A stretch of 64,000 nt of DNA from Mariniblastus fucicola (GCF_008087665.1 NZ_CP042912.1:806001-870000), one strand, 5' to 3'. Counted from the stretch's first letter, positions 16,473 through 26,181 are shown. Notes: generated by a model from the letters alone, not told the origin. Numbers and translations: made by a program.

Positions 16473-17597
16473 ATGTCCCACGAAAAACCAAATCAGAAAA
16501 TCGCCGGTCGAGGCTCCAGTCTTCGGATTGTGAGCCGGTTCGAATCGGTTTCCCGCGTTGACGACGAAGAAGTTATCGATGATCCAGAGTACATGGAATC
16601 GCTCGGCGCGAAAGTAAACACGGAATACTTCGAAGACAGCTCCAGTTCCGTCGTCAGCGAAAACAGCAGTCCTGACATTCCGTTTCGCTACAGTCTGAAT
16701 CCCTATCGAGGTTGCTCGCACGGTTGCAGCTACTGCTACGCCAGGCCGACGCACGAGTACCTCGGGTTTGGCCCTGGCCTCGATTTTGAGTCGCGGATCG
16801 TGATCAAACCCAATGCCGCCCAGCTTTTTCGAAACTGGTTGGTCGAGGGGCATCGGAAAGGACGCGAGGTTGATCCCGTTATGATGTCCGGTGTAACGGA
16901 CTGTTATCAGACCTGTGAAAAGCAGTTTGAGTTGACCCGACAGTGCCTTGAGGTAGCTCGGGACTTTCGCTATCCGGTAAGTTTGATCACAAAGAACGCT
17001 TTGATTCGCCGCGATCTGGATCTGATCGAGGAGTTGGCCTCGATGAATCTGGTTTCTGTCGCGATAAGTGTGACTTCGCTCGACCAGTCGCTGACTCGAA
17101 TCATGGAACCACGCACCAGTGCTCCAGCCGCCAGGCTTGATGCGATTCGACAGATCGCCGCGACAGGTTGCCCGGTCATGGTGATGGTGGCGCCGATCAT
17201 TCCCGGCATCAATGAGCAGGAAATTCCAGGCGTACTCAAGGCGGCCGCCGAGGCAGGTGCGACGCGAGCCGGCTATGTTTCGCTTCGCTTGCCGCTGACG
17301 GTTGAGCCCGTCTTTCTCGATTGGTTGCTGCAGCATTTCCCTGATCGCAAGGAGAAGGTGGTCGAACGGATTCGCACGATGCGAGACGGGAAAATGAACA
17401 GCTCTGCTTTCGGCGAACGGATGACGGGGAATGGAGTTTGGGCCGACCAAACTCGCCAGCTAATGACGACATTCTGCAAACGATATGGGCTCGATTGCGG
17501 CGTCAGCTACGGAAAACCGACTGAAAGACCAACGCTGCGAACGGATCTGTTTCGCGTCGTCGAATCGGACGGACGCGTTCAACGGGAACTTTTTTAG
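16473..17597 (+). CDS. PA0069-type radical SAM protein
   Basis: 374-aa radical SAM enzyme of the PA0069/Rv2578c type, related to spore-photoproduct-lyase-like proteins. The 4Fe-4S binding triad is in NPYRGCSHGCSYCYARPTHE (Cys-x3-Cys-x2-Cys), followed by EYLGFGPGLDFESRI, then SGVTDCYQTCEKQFELTRQCL and PVSLITKNALI, which shape the TIM-barrel. The reaction is not established for this family; a DNA- or nucleotide-related repair role has been suggested only by similarity. The ATG at 16473 gives the normal length. It diverges from the ThuA gene with a 160-bp shared upstream region. Confidence 0.9.
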   Translation: MSHEKPNQKIAGRGSSLRIVSRFESVSRVDDEEVIDDPEYMESLGAKVNTEYFEDSSSSVVSENSSPDIPFRYSLNPYRGCSHGCSYCYARPTHEYLGFGPGLDFESRIVIKPNAAQLFRNWLVEGHRKGREVDPVMMSGVTDCYQTCEKQFELTRQCLEVARDFRYPVSLITKNALIRRDLDLIEELASMNLVSVAISVTSLDQSLTRIMEPRTSAPAARLDAIRQIAATGCPVMVMVAPIIPGINEQEIPGVLKAAAEAGATRAGYVSLRLPLTVEPVFLDWLLQHFPDRKEKVVERIRTMRDGKMNSSAFGERMTGNGVWADQTRQLMTTFCKRYGLDCGVSYGKPTERPTLRTDLFRVVESDGRVQRELF

Positions 17598-17669
17598 ATG
17601 AACGATTGTTGTGAAATGCCGTACCAAAAATACGCATTCATTTGCCAGAACAACTAAAGAGGGATCGGT

Positions 17670-18365
17670 TTGTCTCAGCTTGCCGTCACAGCACGTGAAC
17701 CTTCGAGTCGCCTCAAGGCGATGAAACGGATCGCGTTTTGGTTGTTGGTGATGCTGTTTGTGAAAGTGCTCGGGTCAATCGTTTTCGAGTATCGAAATTA
17801 TTTTCCGGCCAACTTCGAGTCCAATTTTCTGGTTGGTCGAGAAGCGTTCTTTTCCGGAAGTTATCGGGTGGCGTTCTATACGCACATCTTGTGTGGTCCG
17901 ATCTCCTTGCTGGTCGCCGCGTTCTTGATATTCAGTGGTTCGCGGAAAGCACTGAGCCATTGGCACCGGAGACTTGGCAAATTGCTTGCCAGTCTCGTGT
18001 TGCTCGTTTTGTTGCCGAGCGGATTGGTGATGGCGACGCGAGCGTTGACCGGCCCGGTCGCCGGTGCAGCATTTTTTGTCCAGACTTTCGCCACCGCTCT
18101 GTGTGTTGGCTTTGCTTCATGGTACGCCAGTCGCCGACGTTTCAACCAGCACCGAGCGTGGGCAACTCGTACCTTTATCCTGCTTTGCTCGCCGCTGCTT
18201 CTACGATTGATCACGGGAGCCACGGTTGCTTTTGAATTGGAAAGCAGCTGGACGTACCGATTTGCGGCTTGGGGAAGCTGGTTGATCCCGTTGGCAGTGT
18301 ATGAGTGCAGAAACTCTATTCTTCGGCGATCAATCGCCAGGTCTATCAAAGGGACATTGTCATGA
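17670..18365 (+). CDS. DUF2306 multi-pass membrane protein
   Basis: 231-aa integral membrane protein with about six hydrophobic segments, including IAFWLLVMLFVKVLGSIVF, ILCGPISLLVAAFLIFSG and LLASLVLLVLLPSGLVMATR. Family markers are the conserved histidines in AFYTHILCGPIS and LSHWHRRLGKL and the later FNQHRAWATRTFIL, which suit a haem- or quinone-binding DUF2306 bundle; no function is proven. The start is TTG at 17670 after GAGGGAT. Its stop overlaps the ATG of the next gene (ATGA, 18362-18365), so the two proteins are probably made together. Confidence 0.82.
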   Translation: MSQLAVTAREPSSRLKAMKRIAFWLLVMLFVKVLGSIVFEYRNYFPANFESNFLVGREAFFSGSYRVAFYTHILCGPISLLVAAFLIFSGSRKALSHWHRRLGKLLASLVLLVLLPSGLVMATRALTGPVAGAAFFVQTFATALCVGFASWYASRRRFNQHRAWATRTFILLCSPLLLRLITGATVAFELESSWTYRFAAWGSWLIPLAVYECRNSILRRSIARSIKGTLS

Positions 18366-19429
18366 TTCAAAGTCAGAAACGACATCGCGTTGCTTTCACG
18401 ATCGTTGAGCTGTTGGTGGTGATCGCAATCATCGCCATCCTGCTCGCCATGTTGCTTCCAGTGATGCGGACTGGTGTTCCCGAAGCGGCGAGGCGTACCC
18501 AGTGCATGAACAATCTGCGAATGATTGCCTTGGCGAATTTGAACTACGAATCGGCTCAGATGCAGTTTCCTGCGGGAACCGGGATTGAGTCGCTGCAAGA
18601 CGTCGGAAGCAGCGGAAAGCTCAGTGGGCTGGTCGCGATTTTGCCGTTCATCGAGCAGAACGAATTGTATGAGCAAATCACCAAGCCAAGTACGATCGGC
18701 GGCAACACCTATCCAGCTTGCCCGCCACTTTACGACGATGGTGTGCCGCACTGGAAAGTTCGTGTTCCCGAGTTTTATTGCCCCAGCGTCGTGGTCGACG
18801 ATAATCGACACCTGCCGTCTCACTACGGTCTATGCATCGGCGACAGAGCCCGGAATATTGCTTCGTCAGATTCGAAACGGGGCGCGTTCAACGGGGCAAT
18901 GCAGATTGACTTCGATGACGTCTCGGACGGGTCGAGCAATACAATCATGGCGGGGGAAATCGGAAAGCACTCTGGTAGCATGGCCGAACAACCTTTCGCG
19001 ATCAATCAACCGTCATCCATTTTGGAGAATCCAACCGAGTGTTTGACACTGATTGAGGACAATGGAGACCGTTGGAGTTTCAGTCCTGATATTCAGCTTG
19101 GTCAGATCGGACGCGGATCGCATTGGGCTGACGGCCGCGCCGGGGTGGCTTTGTTCAACACGATTCTTCGACCCAACAGCCCCAGCGCAGCAGTCAACGG
19201 TAGCGTCGGAGTCGACGGAATTTACTCAGCCAGCGGTCCTCATCCTGGTGGCGTGAGCGTCGCTTTTCTTGATGGTTCAACCCACTTTATCGATTCGGAA
19301 ATCGATGCCGGTAACTCGTCGGCTCCAACACCAACCGCACCGCAAATGGCAATGAACGCGCCGAGCCCGTACGGAGTCTGGGGATCTCTCGGCACAATCA
19401 ACGGCGGTGAAGTGGTCGGTGAATATTAG
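18362..19429 (+). CDS. DUF1559 protein with pseudopilin-type N-terminus
   Basis: 355-aa member of the DUF1559 family, heavily expanded in planctomycetes. The N-terminus has a type IV prepilin-like signal: basic residues, then FTIVELLVVIAIIAILLAMLLP as the hydrophobic helix with the conserved Glu at position +5. The residue before the cleaved Phe is Ala instead of the usual Gly. Further family markers are RRTQCMNNLRMIALANLNYE, the DVSDGSSNTIMAGE motif and, near the C-terminus, GPHPGGVSVAFLDGSTHFI. The ATG at 18362 follows AAAGGGAC and overlaps the upstream stop by four bases; an in-frame ATG-type start at 18305 would only add residues read from the upstream gene. Probably anchored in the inner membrane with the bulk outside. 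Confidence 0.93.
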   Translation: MIQSQKRHRVAFTIVELLVVIAIIAILLAMLLPVMRTGVPEAARRTQCMNNLRMIALANLNYESAQMQFPAGTGIESLQDVGSSGKLSGLVAILPFIEQNELYEQITKPSTIGGNTYPACPPLYDDGVPHWKVRVPEFYCPSVVVDDNRHLPSHYGLCIGDRARNIASSDSKRGAFNGAMQIDFDDVSDGSSNTIMAGEIGKHSGSMAEQPFAINQPSSILENPTECLTLIEDNGDRWSFSPDIQLGQIGRGSHWADGRAGVALFNTILRPNSPSAAVNGSVGVDGIYSASGPHPGGVSVAFLDGSTHFIDSEIDAGNSSAPTPTAPQMAMNAPSPYGVWGSLGTINGGEVVGEY

Positions 19430-19479
19430 ACAAGTTTCAACGCCAGAGTTTGCTGCAACCGTATCAATATCGGTGCGGT

Positions 19480-20001
19480 CTACTGCCCCAATCGCTTTTG
19501 CATGATCTCGAAATGGTACGTGACGTGGCCGCCCATTAGAAACGGGATCGCTCGCGCGGAAAGTACTCTGCCCGATGCAGTGCCGGAACGTGAAAGCTGT
19601 TCGTCACCCAAACGCCGCAACATCAGAGAATTCGATCTTCGTAGGGTCGCGAATTCCTCGATCAGGTCGCTCATGGCCACACCTTCGTAATCGAGTCCGG
19701 CGACATAGGAGTTCTGTTCGAAGTCCGGATTTGGCGTCGGGTCGCCAACAGCAATCTGTAGCAACCGCGTCGCAAAAATTCGCTCGGTGTCGATCAAATG
19801 GCCGACGACCTGCTTGAGAGTCCACGTATACGGATCATGGAGCTTGGAGTCTTCACCCTCGGGAAGGCTGCCCAGCAACGACTCCAGTTGAGCTGGCTGG
19901 CCATCGAACTCCGTCCAGAAATCATCCGGCGTGAACTTGCCAATGTAAGTTTCGAAGTACTCAAAATACTCGGTCGGTTCCGGACGCGTGATGCTATTCA
20001 T
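19480..20001 (-). CDS. DinB-fold protein
   Basis: About 173 aa with the four-helix DinB/YfiT fold of metal-dependent thiol S-transferases. Ligand-type histidines sit in KQVVGHLIDTER and, near the C-terminus, FLMGGHVTYHFEIM, matching the usual three-His arrangement. The partner thiol in planctomycetes is not known. The ATG at 20001 (NSITRPEPTEYFEYFE) is preferred to one eight codons upstream (20025); neither has a strong ribosome site. It converges with the DUF1559 gene and diverges from cstA. Confidence 0.82.
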   Translation of the reverse strand: MNSITRPEPTEYFEYFETYIGKFTPDDFWTEFDGQPAQLESLLGSLPEGEDSKLHDPYTWTLKQVVGHLIDTERIFATRLLQIAVGDPTPNPDFEQNSYVAGLDYEGVAMSDLIEEFATLRRSNSLMLRRLGDEQLSRSGTASGRVLSARAIPFLMGGHVTYHFEIMQKRLGQ

Positions 20002-20106
20002 GTGTGCTCTTTGGCTCTTCAACAATCTGTTTGAGTCCGAGTATACCGCAATGCCGAAGACAGTTGCTACAATGGCTCAACCACCATTTTCCAGCGGATC
20101 GAAGTT

Positions 20107-21990
20107 ATGGGCACGTTTCTAATCGCCGTCGGCAGTTTTGTCGGGTTTCTTGTCGCGTACCATACTTACGGACGTTGGCTGTCGCGAAAAGTGTTCGCGC
20201 TCGACCCCAACGCAATCGTTCCCAGTTGCGAGCTCGAAGACGGCGTTGATTACGTGCCGTCAAAAAAGTCCATCGTCTTCGGTCACCACTTCACCAGCAT
20301 CGCCGGAACAGGCCCGATCGTGGGACCGGCGATCGCTGTGTTCTGGGGTTGGCTCCCGGCGCTGTTGTGGGTCATCTTCGGAAGCATCTTTATCGGTGCC
20401 GTTCATGACTTCGGCGCACTGGTAGTTAGCCTGAGGAATCGAGGCCAAACGGTGGGTGAAATTGCCGGGCGATTGATCTCGCCGAGAGCAAAACTTCTGT
20501 TTCTGTTGGTGCTGTTCTTCGCACTCACGATCGTGCTGGCGATTTTTGGCCTGGTCATCGCGGCGATCTTTAAGCTGTATCCCGAATCCGTGTTGCCGGT
20601 CTGGATTTCACTTCCCATCGCGGTGTTTATCGGTTGGCGAATCCGAAAAGGATCTGGCAGCATTTTGCCGATCGCAATGTTGGGACTGCTGGCGATCTAC
20701 GCCAGTGTTTGGTTCGGTGCCTACATCATGCCAATCTCGTTAGACAAAATTGTTGGGGCCGACAAATGGCTTGGCGAGTGGAATTCGACGCTAGTTTGGA
20801 CTTTGGTCCTGTTCATCTACTGTGGCATTGCTTCGGTATTGCCCGTTTCCGTTTTGCTTCAACCTCGCGACTATATCAACAGTTTGCAGCTGTACGTCGC
20901 GTTGGTTTTGCTAATGATTGGACTGGGGATCGCAACGCTTTCCGGGCAGGCCGATCTGTTCACGTCCACACCCGCATACACCGGTGACGAGCTGCCCAGG
21001 AATCCGCCACCGATCGCTCCGTTTTTGTTTATCACGATCGCATGCGGAGCCGTGAGCGGATTTCACTGCCTGGTTAGCAGCGGTACCAGTAGCAAACAGG
21101 TGGCGAACGAAACCGATGCTCAGGCGATCGGCTATGGCAGCATGTTGCTCGAAGGAGCCCTTGCCGTGATGGTGATTCTGGCTTGCTGTGCTGGCGTCGG
21201 AATGGGCAAGTTTGATCGCGTGACAGTGGGCGATGGCGTTTTTGCTCCTAGCGAATATGTCGCCGCGGTTGGAGCCAACGAAGTCGCATTGACCGGAAAG
21301 GATGCGTGGCGCGCGAAGTATCAAACGGCTGGCGATTGGAATGATTTTAACCTCGGCGCGAAAGTTGGCGCGTTCGTCGAAGGCGGCGGTAACTTTATTT
21401 CTGCCGTGGGCATTCCGTTGAAGCTGGGTATCGCGATCGTTGCCGTTTTGGTGGCCTGTTTTGCAGCCACGACTTTGGATTCTGCCACGCGTTTGCAACG
21501 CTACGTCGTGCAGGAGCTTGGCCAAACGCTCCATGTCAAACCGCTGACCAATCGCTACGTCGCCACGATTTTCGCGTTGGTGCTGGGATTCTGGATTGCG
21601 TGGCAGCCGGGAGCGGGGGGAGTCCGCGGAACGGGCGGCCTGATGTTGTGGCCTCTGTTTGGGGCGACGAATCAGCTGCTGGCCGGGTTGGCTCTGATGG
21701 TGACGACTTTCTACCTGTGGCGCCGCAACAAGCCGGTTTGGTTTGTGGTGCTTCCGATGGTGTTGATGTTGATCTTGCCATTCTGGGCGTTGATCTGGCA
21801 GTTGAAATACACGTTTAACTTCGAGGACAAGCTAATGCTGTCCGTCGTCGCGATCATCACCTTGGGGTTGCAGGTTTGGATGGTAATCGAAGCGATGATC
21901 GCATGGCCCAAAGCCAAAGGCGTGCTGGAGGAGAAGCTTCCGCCGCTGGAAAAGGACAGTTTCAGTGCTGCTGACGGGCGTAGCTGTTGA
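20107..21990 (+). CDS. cstA: CstA-family peptide/pyruvate transporter
   Basis: 627-aa carbon starvation protein A family permease with at least 14 hydrophobic segments. Diagnostic motifs are the N-terminal VAYHTYGRWLSRKVFALDP, then KKSIVFGHHFTSIAGTGPIVGPAIA, WVIFGSIFIGAVHDF, FHCLVSSGTSSKQ and, late, DSATRLQRYVVQE. In enterobacteria CstA imports peptides or pyruvate; the substrate here is not determined. The protein is shorter than enterobacterial CstA (about 700 aa) because it lacks part of the C-terminal region, which is common outside that group. It is a single-gene unit between the DinB and VF530 genes. Confidence 0.93.
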   Translation: MGTFLIAVGSFVGFLVAYHTYGRWLSRKVFALDPNAIVPSCELEDGVDYVPSKKSIVFGHHFTSIAGTGPIVGPAIAVFWGWLPALLWVIFGSIFIGAVHDFGALVVSLRNRGQTVGEIAGRLISPRAKLLFLLVLFFALTIVLAIFGLVIAAIFKLYPESVLPVWISLPIAVFIGWRIRKGSGSILPIAMLGLLAIYASVWFGAYIMPISLDKIVGADKWLGEWNSTLVWTLVLFIYCGIASVLPVSVLLQPRDYINSLQLYVALVLLMIGLGIATLSGQADLFTSTPAYTGDELPRNPPPIAPFLFITIACGAVSGFHCLVSSGTSSKQVANETDAQAIGYGSMLLEGALAVMVILACCAGVGMGKFDRVTVGDGVFAPSEYVAAVGANEVALTGKDAWRAKYQTAGDWNDFNLGAKVGAFVEGGGNFISAVGIPLKLGIAIVAVLVACFAATTLDSATRLQRYVVQELGQTLHVKPLTNRYVATIFALVLGFWIAWQPGAGGVRGTGGLMLWPLFGATNQLLAGLALMVTTFYLWRRNKPVWFVVLPMVLMLILPFWALIWQLKYTFNFEDKLMLSVVAIITLGLQVWMVIEAMIAWPKAKGVLEEKLPPLEKDSFSAADGRSC

Positions 21991-22142
21991 TCGATCCAAT
22001 CGCATGGAGAGGCTTGTTGTGTAGAAAATGGAACTCGCTGGGACCGTAGCTCCATGGTGATCTTGATCCTGTCCACTCACGCAGCGGTCGAGTAAACTTT
22101 GCATCAGCCAACGCTCTTCAACTATATCGTTTGACCACCTCT

Positions 22143-22508
22143 ATGGACAACCAGGCCAACAATCCACTTCACGGCGTCAAGCTTGCCGACATGGTCGAGC
22201 ATCTGGTGGAGACTTATGGCTGGGAGGAATTGGGTGCGAAGATCAACATCAACTGCTTCAACAGCAATCCATCGATCAAATCAAGTTTAAAGTTTCTGCG
22301 CCGGACGCCGTGGGCCCGTGAGAAAGTTGAGCGACTGTATTTGCGCTCGATTGGAAAACGTATGCCGATGAAAAAACGTGTCGTCGAGCCAACGCAGAGC
22401 AATTCAGGCGATGTTGGAAAAAGTGAAGACACCAATAAATCCGCCGGTGAACCGCCAGCGGTTTCTCCCTGGGACGCCGCCAAGAAAGTTCGCGACTCAC
22501 GCGGTTGA
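22143..22508 (+). CDS. VF530-type (DUF2132) DNA-binding protein
   Basis: About 121 aa. The N-terminal 75 residues fit the VF530/DUF2132 fold: [40 protein letters not shown] and [20 protein letters not shown]. The family binds DNA in the one structure known, but its cellular role is unclear. The remaining C-terminal tail is polar and looks disordered ([19 protein letters not shown]). A TTG four codons upstream (22131) is an alternative start. The gene stands alone. Confidence 0.85.
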   Translation: MDNQANNPLHGVKLADMVEHLVETYGWEELGAKININCFNSNPSIKSSLKFLRRTPWAREKVERLYLRSIGKRMPMKKRVVEPTQSNSGDVGKSEDTNKSAGEPPAVSPWDAAKKVRDSRG

Positions 22509-22659
22509 GGCTCTTGCGCTGGCCAGGGAAAGACGAGCGTGGTGCTGATGCGGTAGAAATCAGCAAGCCAACTGCTTCTCGGTCTCTTCGCGAAAATGAT
22601 CAACGCTGCGAACCTTGGCTTGGGCGTTCATCGTTGACGTGGGTTCGTGTGGAATGTTT

Positions 22660-22722
22660 GTAGTGCCGCCTAAAGGCGGAATGGTGGGGCTGCGCGTGAC
22701 TTCCGCCTAAAAACAACACTAC
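22660..22722. repeat. Small palindromic intergenic element
   Basis: The 252-bp gap between the VF530 gene and asnS contains an imperfect inverted repeat with arms of about 22 bases: GTAGTGCCGCCTAAAGGCGG at the left and TTCCGCCTAAAAACAACACT at the right. The left arm itself holds a CCGCCTAAAGGCGG hairpin. This is the shape of a REP- or MITE-like element; only one copy was noticed in the window. Confidence 0.55.
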
Positions 22723-22760
22723 GAACTTACGTGCCGATCTTCCCACTTGTCGCTCACGAA

Positions 22761-24161
22761 TTAAAAATCGGCGTTGCCGGGCGTCCGAGGGAACGGGATC
22801 ACGTCGCGGATGTTGCTCATCGAGGTTGCAAACTGGACGGCTCGTTCGAGCCCCAATCCAAAACCGGCGTGAGGAACCGTGCCATATTTGCGAAGGTCGG
22901 TGTACCACCAATACTCTTCGATATCGAGTTCCTGTTCCTTCATCCGGCCTTCGAGCACATCCAAACGATGCTCACGCTGACTGCCGCCGATAATTTCGCC
23001 GACGCCGGGAACCAGAACGTCCATCGCCCGAACTGTTTTCTCATCGTCGTTGCAGTACATGTAGAACGGTTTGATCGATCGCGGATAATCGAACAGGATG
23101 ACTGGCTTCTTGAAATGTTGTTCCGTCAGAAAGCGTTCGTGCTCGCTCTGCAAATCCGTGCCCCAGTCAACGGGATACTCAAACTTCTGTCCGCAGTTTT
23201 CCAGAATCTCCACGGCTTCGGTGTACGGCAAGCGAACGAACTCGCTGCCGATAATCGATTCAAGATTCGAAATCAAAGCCTTGTCCGGATCGATGCGATC
23301 GTTGAAAAACTGCATGTCGTCGCCACAGTTCTTGAGCGCGTCGGCAAACATGCGCTTCAAAAACGCTTCCGCCAGATCCATGTTGTCCGTCAGCTCGTTA
23401 AAGGCAACTTCCGGCTCGACCATCCAGAACTCGGCAAGGTGCCGCGAGGTGTTTGAGTTTTCGGCACGGAACGTGGGGCCAAATGTGTAGACCTTGCCCA
23501 GCGAACAGGCGTAAGTCTCGGCTTCCAGTTGTCCGCTGACAGTCAGGAAGGATGGCTTGTCGAAGAAGTCGAACTTGTAGTTCAGTTTCTCGATTTGTTG
23601 TTTGGCGATGTGTTCCATGTCCATCGTCGTGACCTGAAACATTTCGCCTGCGCCTTCGCAGTCACTCGCAGTGATGACCGGAGTGTTGACGTACAGGAAG
23701 CCGTCTTCCTGAAAGAACTGATGGATGGAGTTCGTAATGCTGTTGCGTACGCGAGCGACGGCGCCGAATGTGTTGGTTCGCGGGCGAAGATGAGCCCACT
23801 CGCGGAGCTTTTCCATCGAGTGGCGTTTCTTCTGCAACGGGTAAGTTTCCGGATCGGCCCAGCCGTGGATGACGATTTCGGAAGCCAGGATCTCTGTCGC
23901 CTGACCTTTGCCACCGGACTCCTTGATTTCACCGACGGCCGTAATGCTGCAGCCGGCTGTCAGACGTTTGATATCGTCCTCGTAGTTTGCCAATTCGCCC
24001 GGAGCGATGATCTGAATGTTTCCCTGGCAGGAGCCATCGTTGATTTCGATGAAGCTGAAACCGGCTTTCGAGTCACGACGAGTTCGCACCCAACCGCTGA
24101 CTTTGGCGGTGTTGCCGATCGATGATTCCAGACGGGCGGCTTTGACGGAAGTTCTATTCAT
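22761..24161 (-). CDS. asnS: Asparaginyl-tRNA synthetase
   Basis: Class IIb aminoacyl-tRNA synthetase, about 466 aa. The N-terminal OB-fold anticodon domain shows [23 protein letters not shown], and the catalytic core shows class II motif 1 ([22 protein letters not shown]), motif 2 ([22 protein letters not shown]) and motif 3 ([21 protein letters not shown]). Motif 2 and its FRAE(N) element identify Asn rather than Asp specificity. The ATG at 24161 leaves about 22 residues before the OB fold, as in E. coli AsnS; in-frame ATGs at 24188 and 24200 are alternatives. It follows the glycosyltransferase gene by 60 bp on the same strand. Confidence 0.95.
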   Translation of the reverse strand: MNRTSVKAARLESSIGNTAKVSGWVRTRRDSKAGFSFIEINDGSCQGNIQIIAPGELANYEDDIKRLTAGCSITAVGEIKESGGKGQATEILASEIVIHGWADPETYPLQKKRHSMEKLREWAHLRPRTNTFGAVARVRNSITNSIHQFFQEDGFLYVNTPVITASDCEGAGEMFQVTTMDMEHIAKQQIEKLNYKFDFFDKPSFLTVSGQLEAETYACSLGKVYTFGPTFRAENSNTSRHLAEFWMVEPEVAFNELTDNMDLAEAFLKRMFADALKNCGDDMQFFNDRIDPDKALISNLESIIGSEFVRLPYTEAVEILENCGQKFEYPVDWGTDLQSEHERFLTEQHFKKPVILFDYPRSIKPFYMYCNDDEKTVRAMDVLVPGVGEIIGGSQREHRLDVLEGRMKEQELDIEEYWWYTDLRKYGTVPHAGFGLGLERAVQFATSMSNIRDVIPFPRTPGNADF

Positions 24162-24221
24162 GGGAGTCTTGTTTTGATTCAGGGTCATCACCGTCCCCAA
24201 AGGAGGGTGGCGTCACGTTTG

Positions 24222-25349
24222 TTATTTCACCAACGCGAGGATCTTGTCGGCGTACTCGCCAATCGGATCTTCAGGATAGCGTTCGCGGATATGTTGTCGA
24301 GCCAGCTGTCCGATCTGTTGCCAGTGTTCCCGCTTTTGCCACGCCCGTTCCAGAGCCTCGTCGAACAGCCCAACGGTTGCGCCTTCGGCGATGAAGCCGG
24401 AAACGTTGTCGTCCATCAGTTCCGCGTTTCGGCCGAGATTGGTCGTAATTGCGAAACGCCCACAGAGCATAGCTTCGGTCACGACCAGCGGAGCGCCTTC
24501 ATAACGAGACGGCAACATCAAGGCATGGTTCGCGGCCCAGATGTCTTTGACGTCTTTGACATAGCCACCGAACTTCAGTTTATCATGCAAGCCATGCATT
24601 TCGATCAGCGATTCCAGTTGGCCTTTGTTGCCCTGGTCATGACCGTAAAATGTGACCTCAATCGGACGCTTCTTCCATTTGTCTTGCTTCATCACGTCGA
24701 CAATGATGTCCTGACCTTTGGACTGAAAGTGAACTCGGCCCACGCACGCGACGCGAAATTTTTGCTGACCGTTCTGCTCCGGCCACGGAACGTCAGAGTT
24801 GTAGTCGACGTTGAAGGGGTTTGAGACGATCTCTGCATTCTCATCCAGTCGCAGAGCGATGTTGTTTTCCAGTTTGTGTCGGTTCTCGTCGGACACGAAC
24901 AGGACTTTGTCCGCGTTGCTGTACCAGCGGCGATAATTGTCCAGACGATCGGCCGGGATGAAGAAAAACGAGCTGGCGCACTGAAGGTTGATCGCGTAAG
25001 GAACCTTGTTGCGGATGCAGGCGTCCGCGATTTCGATTTGGTCGGGATGATAGCCCAGTGTGATCAGCACCGCGTCGGGGCGATGTGTCGTGATCCAGGA
25101 CTCTGCCGTTTCAGCCGGGCCGAAACGACTGACCATCGCTTTGATTTTTGACTTTGGCTTATTTCGCAACCATAGATGAGCCCCGTGCTTTTCCAGATCC
25201 TCCAGCTGAAACGCTTTGTACGGCCACCACTTGAAACTCACACAGACCTCATGGTCCATCCGCTGTAGCTGCTTCGCGGCTTTGTACCAGAGGACTTCGC
25301 TGCCTCCCCAGGGCATGCCACTCATACAGGAATAGAATCCGAACTTCAC
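24222..25349 (-). CDS. GT4-type glycosyltransferase
   Basis: About 375-aa GT-B glycosyltransferase of family 4 type. The N-terminal half begins KFGFYSCMSGMPWGGSEVLWY, the usual acceptor-side loop; the C-terminal donor half has FRVACVGRVHFQSKGQDIIVD, then GGYVKDVKDIWAANHALMLPSRYEGAPLVVTEAMLCG, whose E-x7-E signature binds the nucleotide sugar. The GTG at 25349 has AAGAG upstream and avoids overlap with the sulfotransferase gene; a longer frame opens at 25430 and would overlap it by 47 bases. It is probably part of an unidentified glycan pathway with the two genes upstream. Sugar and acceptor are unknown. Confidence 0.85.
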   Translation of the reverse strand: MKFGFYSCMSGMPWGGSEVLWYKAAKQLQRMDHEVCVSFKWWPYKAFQLEDLEKHGAHLWLRNKPKSKIKAMVSRFGPAETAESWITTHRPDAVLITLGYHPDQIEIADACIRNKVPYAINLQCASSFFFIPADRLDNYRRWYSNADKVLFVSDENRHKLENNIALRLDENAEIVSNPFNVDYNSDVPWPEQNGQQKFRVACVGRVHFQSKGQDIIVDVMKQDKWKKRPIEVTFYGHDQGNKGQLESLIEMHGLHDKLKFGGYVKDVKDIWAANHALMLPSRYEGAPLVVTEAMLCGRFAITTNLGRNAELMDDNVSGFIAEGATVGLFDEALERAWQKREHWQQIGQLARQHIRERYPEDPIGEYADKILALVK

Positions 25350-25383
25350 TGGTAACTCTTGATCTTGGAATTGAAAGACTGGT

Positions 25384-26181
25384 TCAGGCGACGCCGTACG
25401 AAGGAGAGCCGTTGTCCCGCGACGATTCATCGGCAGACTGTTCAGCGTCGACGATCGACTGCCGCAGCTGTTCCGGCATCACGTTGGGATCGCGATACCG
25501 CTCCAACGCAAACTGGTAAACGCGATGGAGCAGCGGATAGTCGTGATAAAACTGCACACGAAGGGACTCAGGCACAGTCTCATCGTAGGTGGAAACATTG
25601 AATTTCGGAAGCTGAGTCTGCGGCTTGCCCAGCACCAGGCCCAGATTGTCGATCGAAGTCTGTAAATCCTCGAAGATACCGATATACACGAACTGGTCAT
25701 TCAGCTTTTGCTCGTAGTTTGCCAGCGTGATGTCCTGCGGCAGGTGATTGAACAGCCAATACGGATATGTCCGCACGTAGCTTTCGACATTGGGAAACTG
25801 GTCCCTCAAGTCCACGGGCTCGCCGCGAAACCAGAACTGCCCCCGAGCACTGCGACCTTTGGCGAAAAAGTACATCGACACGACCAGGTCGAACGGGTCT
25901 CGCAGGATCGTGAAGTACTGATCGATCTCAGGGTAATAGTACGGCAAACCGTAGCCGCGACCGTGATCAAAATGGCCGTGCACGCATTTGACGTTCTTCA
26001 GCCAACAGCCGCGATCGTCTTTCGTTTCCACGCGTGGCAAAACGATGTCGCGAGTTTCGTCCTGGTTGAGCTTGTGATATCGCTTGCCAAACCAGTCGCG
26101 CAACAGCCTGACGACACTGGTCCCGGCACACTTTGGGATGTGCGTATAGAGGATGGGTTTTTCAGGATCGTAGGGACGCAA
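25384..26181 (-). CDS. Sulfotransferase-family protein
   Basis: 265-aa PAPS-dependent sulfotransferase-like protein. The 5'-phosphosulfate loop is ILYTHIPKCAGTSVVRLL near the N-terminus, and the 3'-phosphate site is FTILRDPFDLVVSMYFF around residue 95. A catalytic-type His lies in KCVHGHFDHG. The C-terminal tail (SADESSRDNGSPSYG) is low complexity. It sits between two glycosyltransferase-like genes, suggesting sulfation of an exported or cell-surface glycan, which suits a marine planctomycete; the acceptor is inference. No signal peptide, so cytoplasmic. Confidence 0.8.
   Translation of the reverse strand: MRPYDPEKPILYTHIPKCAGTSVVRLLRDWFGKRYHKLNQDETRDIVLPRVETKDDRGCWLKNVKCVHGHFDHGRGYGLPYYYPEIDQYFTILRDPFDLVVSMYFFAKGRSARGQFWFRGEPVDLRDQFPNVESYVRTYPYWLFNHLPQDITLANYEQKLNDQFVYIGIFEDLQTSIDNLGLVLGKPQTQLPKFNVSTYDETVPESLRVQFYHDYPLLHRVYQFALERYRDPNVMPEQLRQSIVDAEQSADESSRDNGSPSYGVA

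Noticed and set aside
16537-16548. GGTTCGAATCGG, resembling a tRNA T-loop
   Set aside because: It lies inside the PA0069-type radical SAM gene (encoding SRFES) and has no acceptor stem or anticodon arm around it.
16203-17450. 415-codon minus-strand frame overlapping the radical SAM and ThuA genes
   Set aside because: Both overlapped genes carry clear motifs, while this frame has none and crosses their divergent promoter region.
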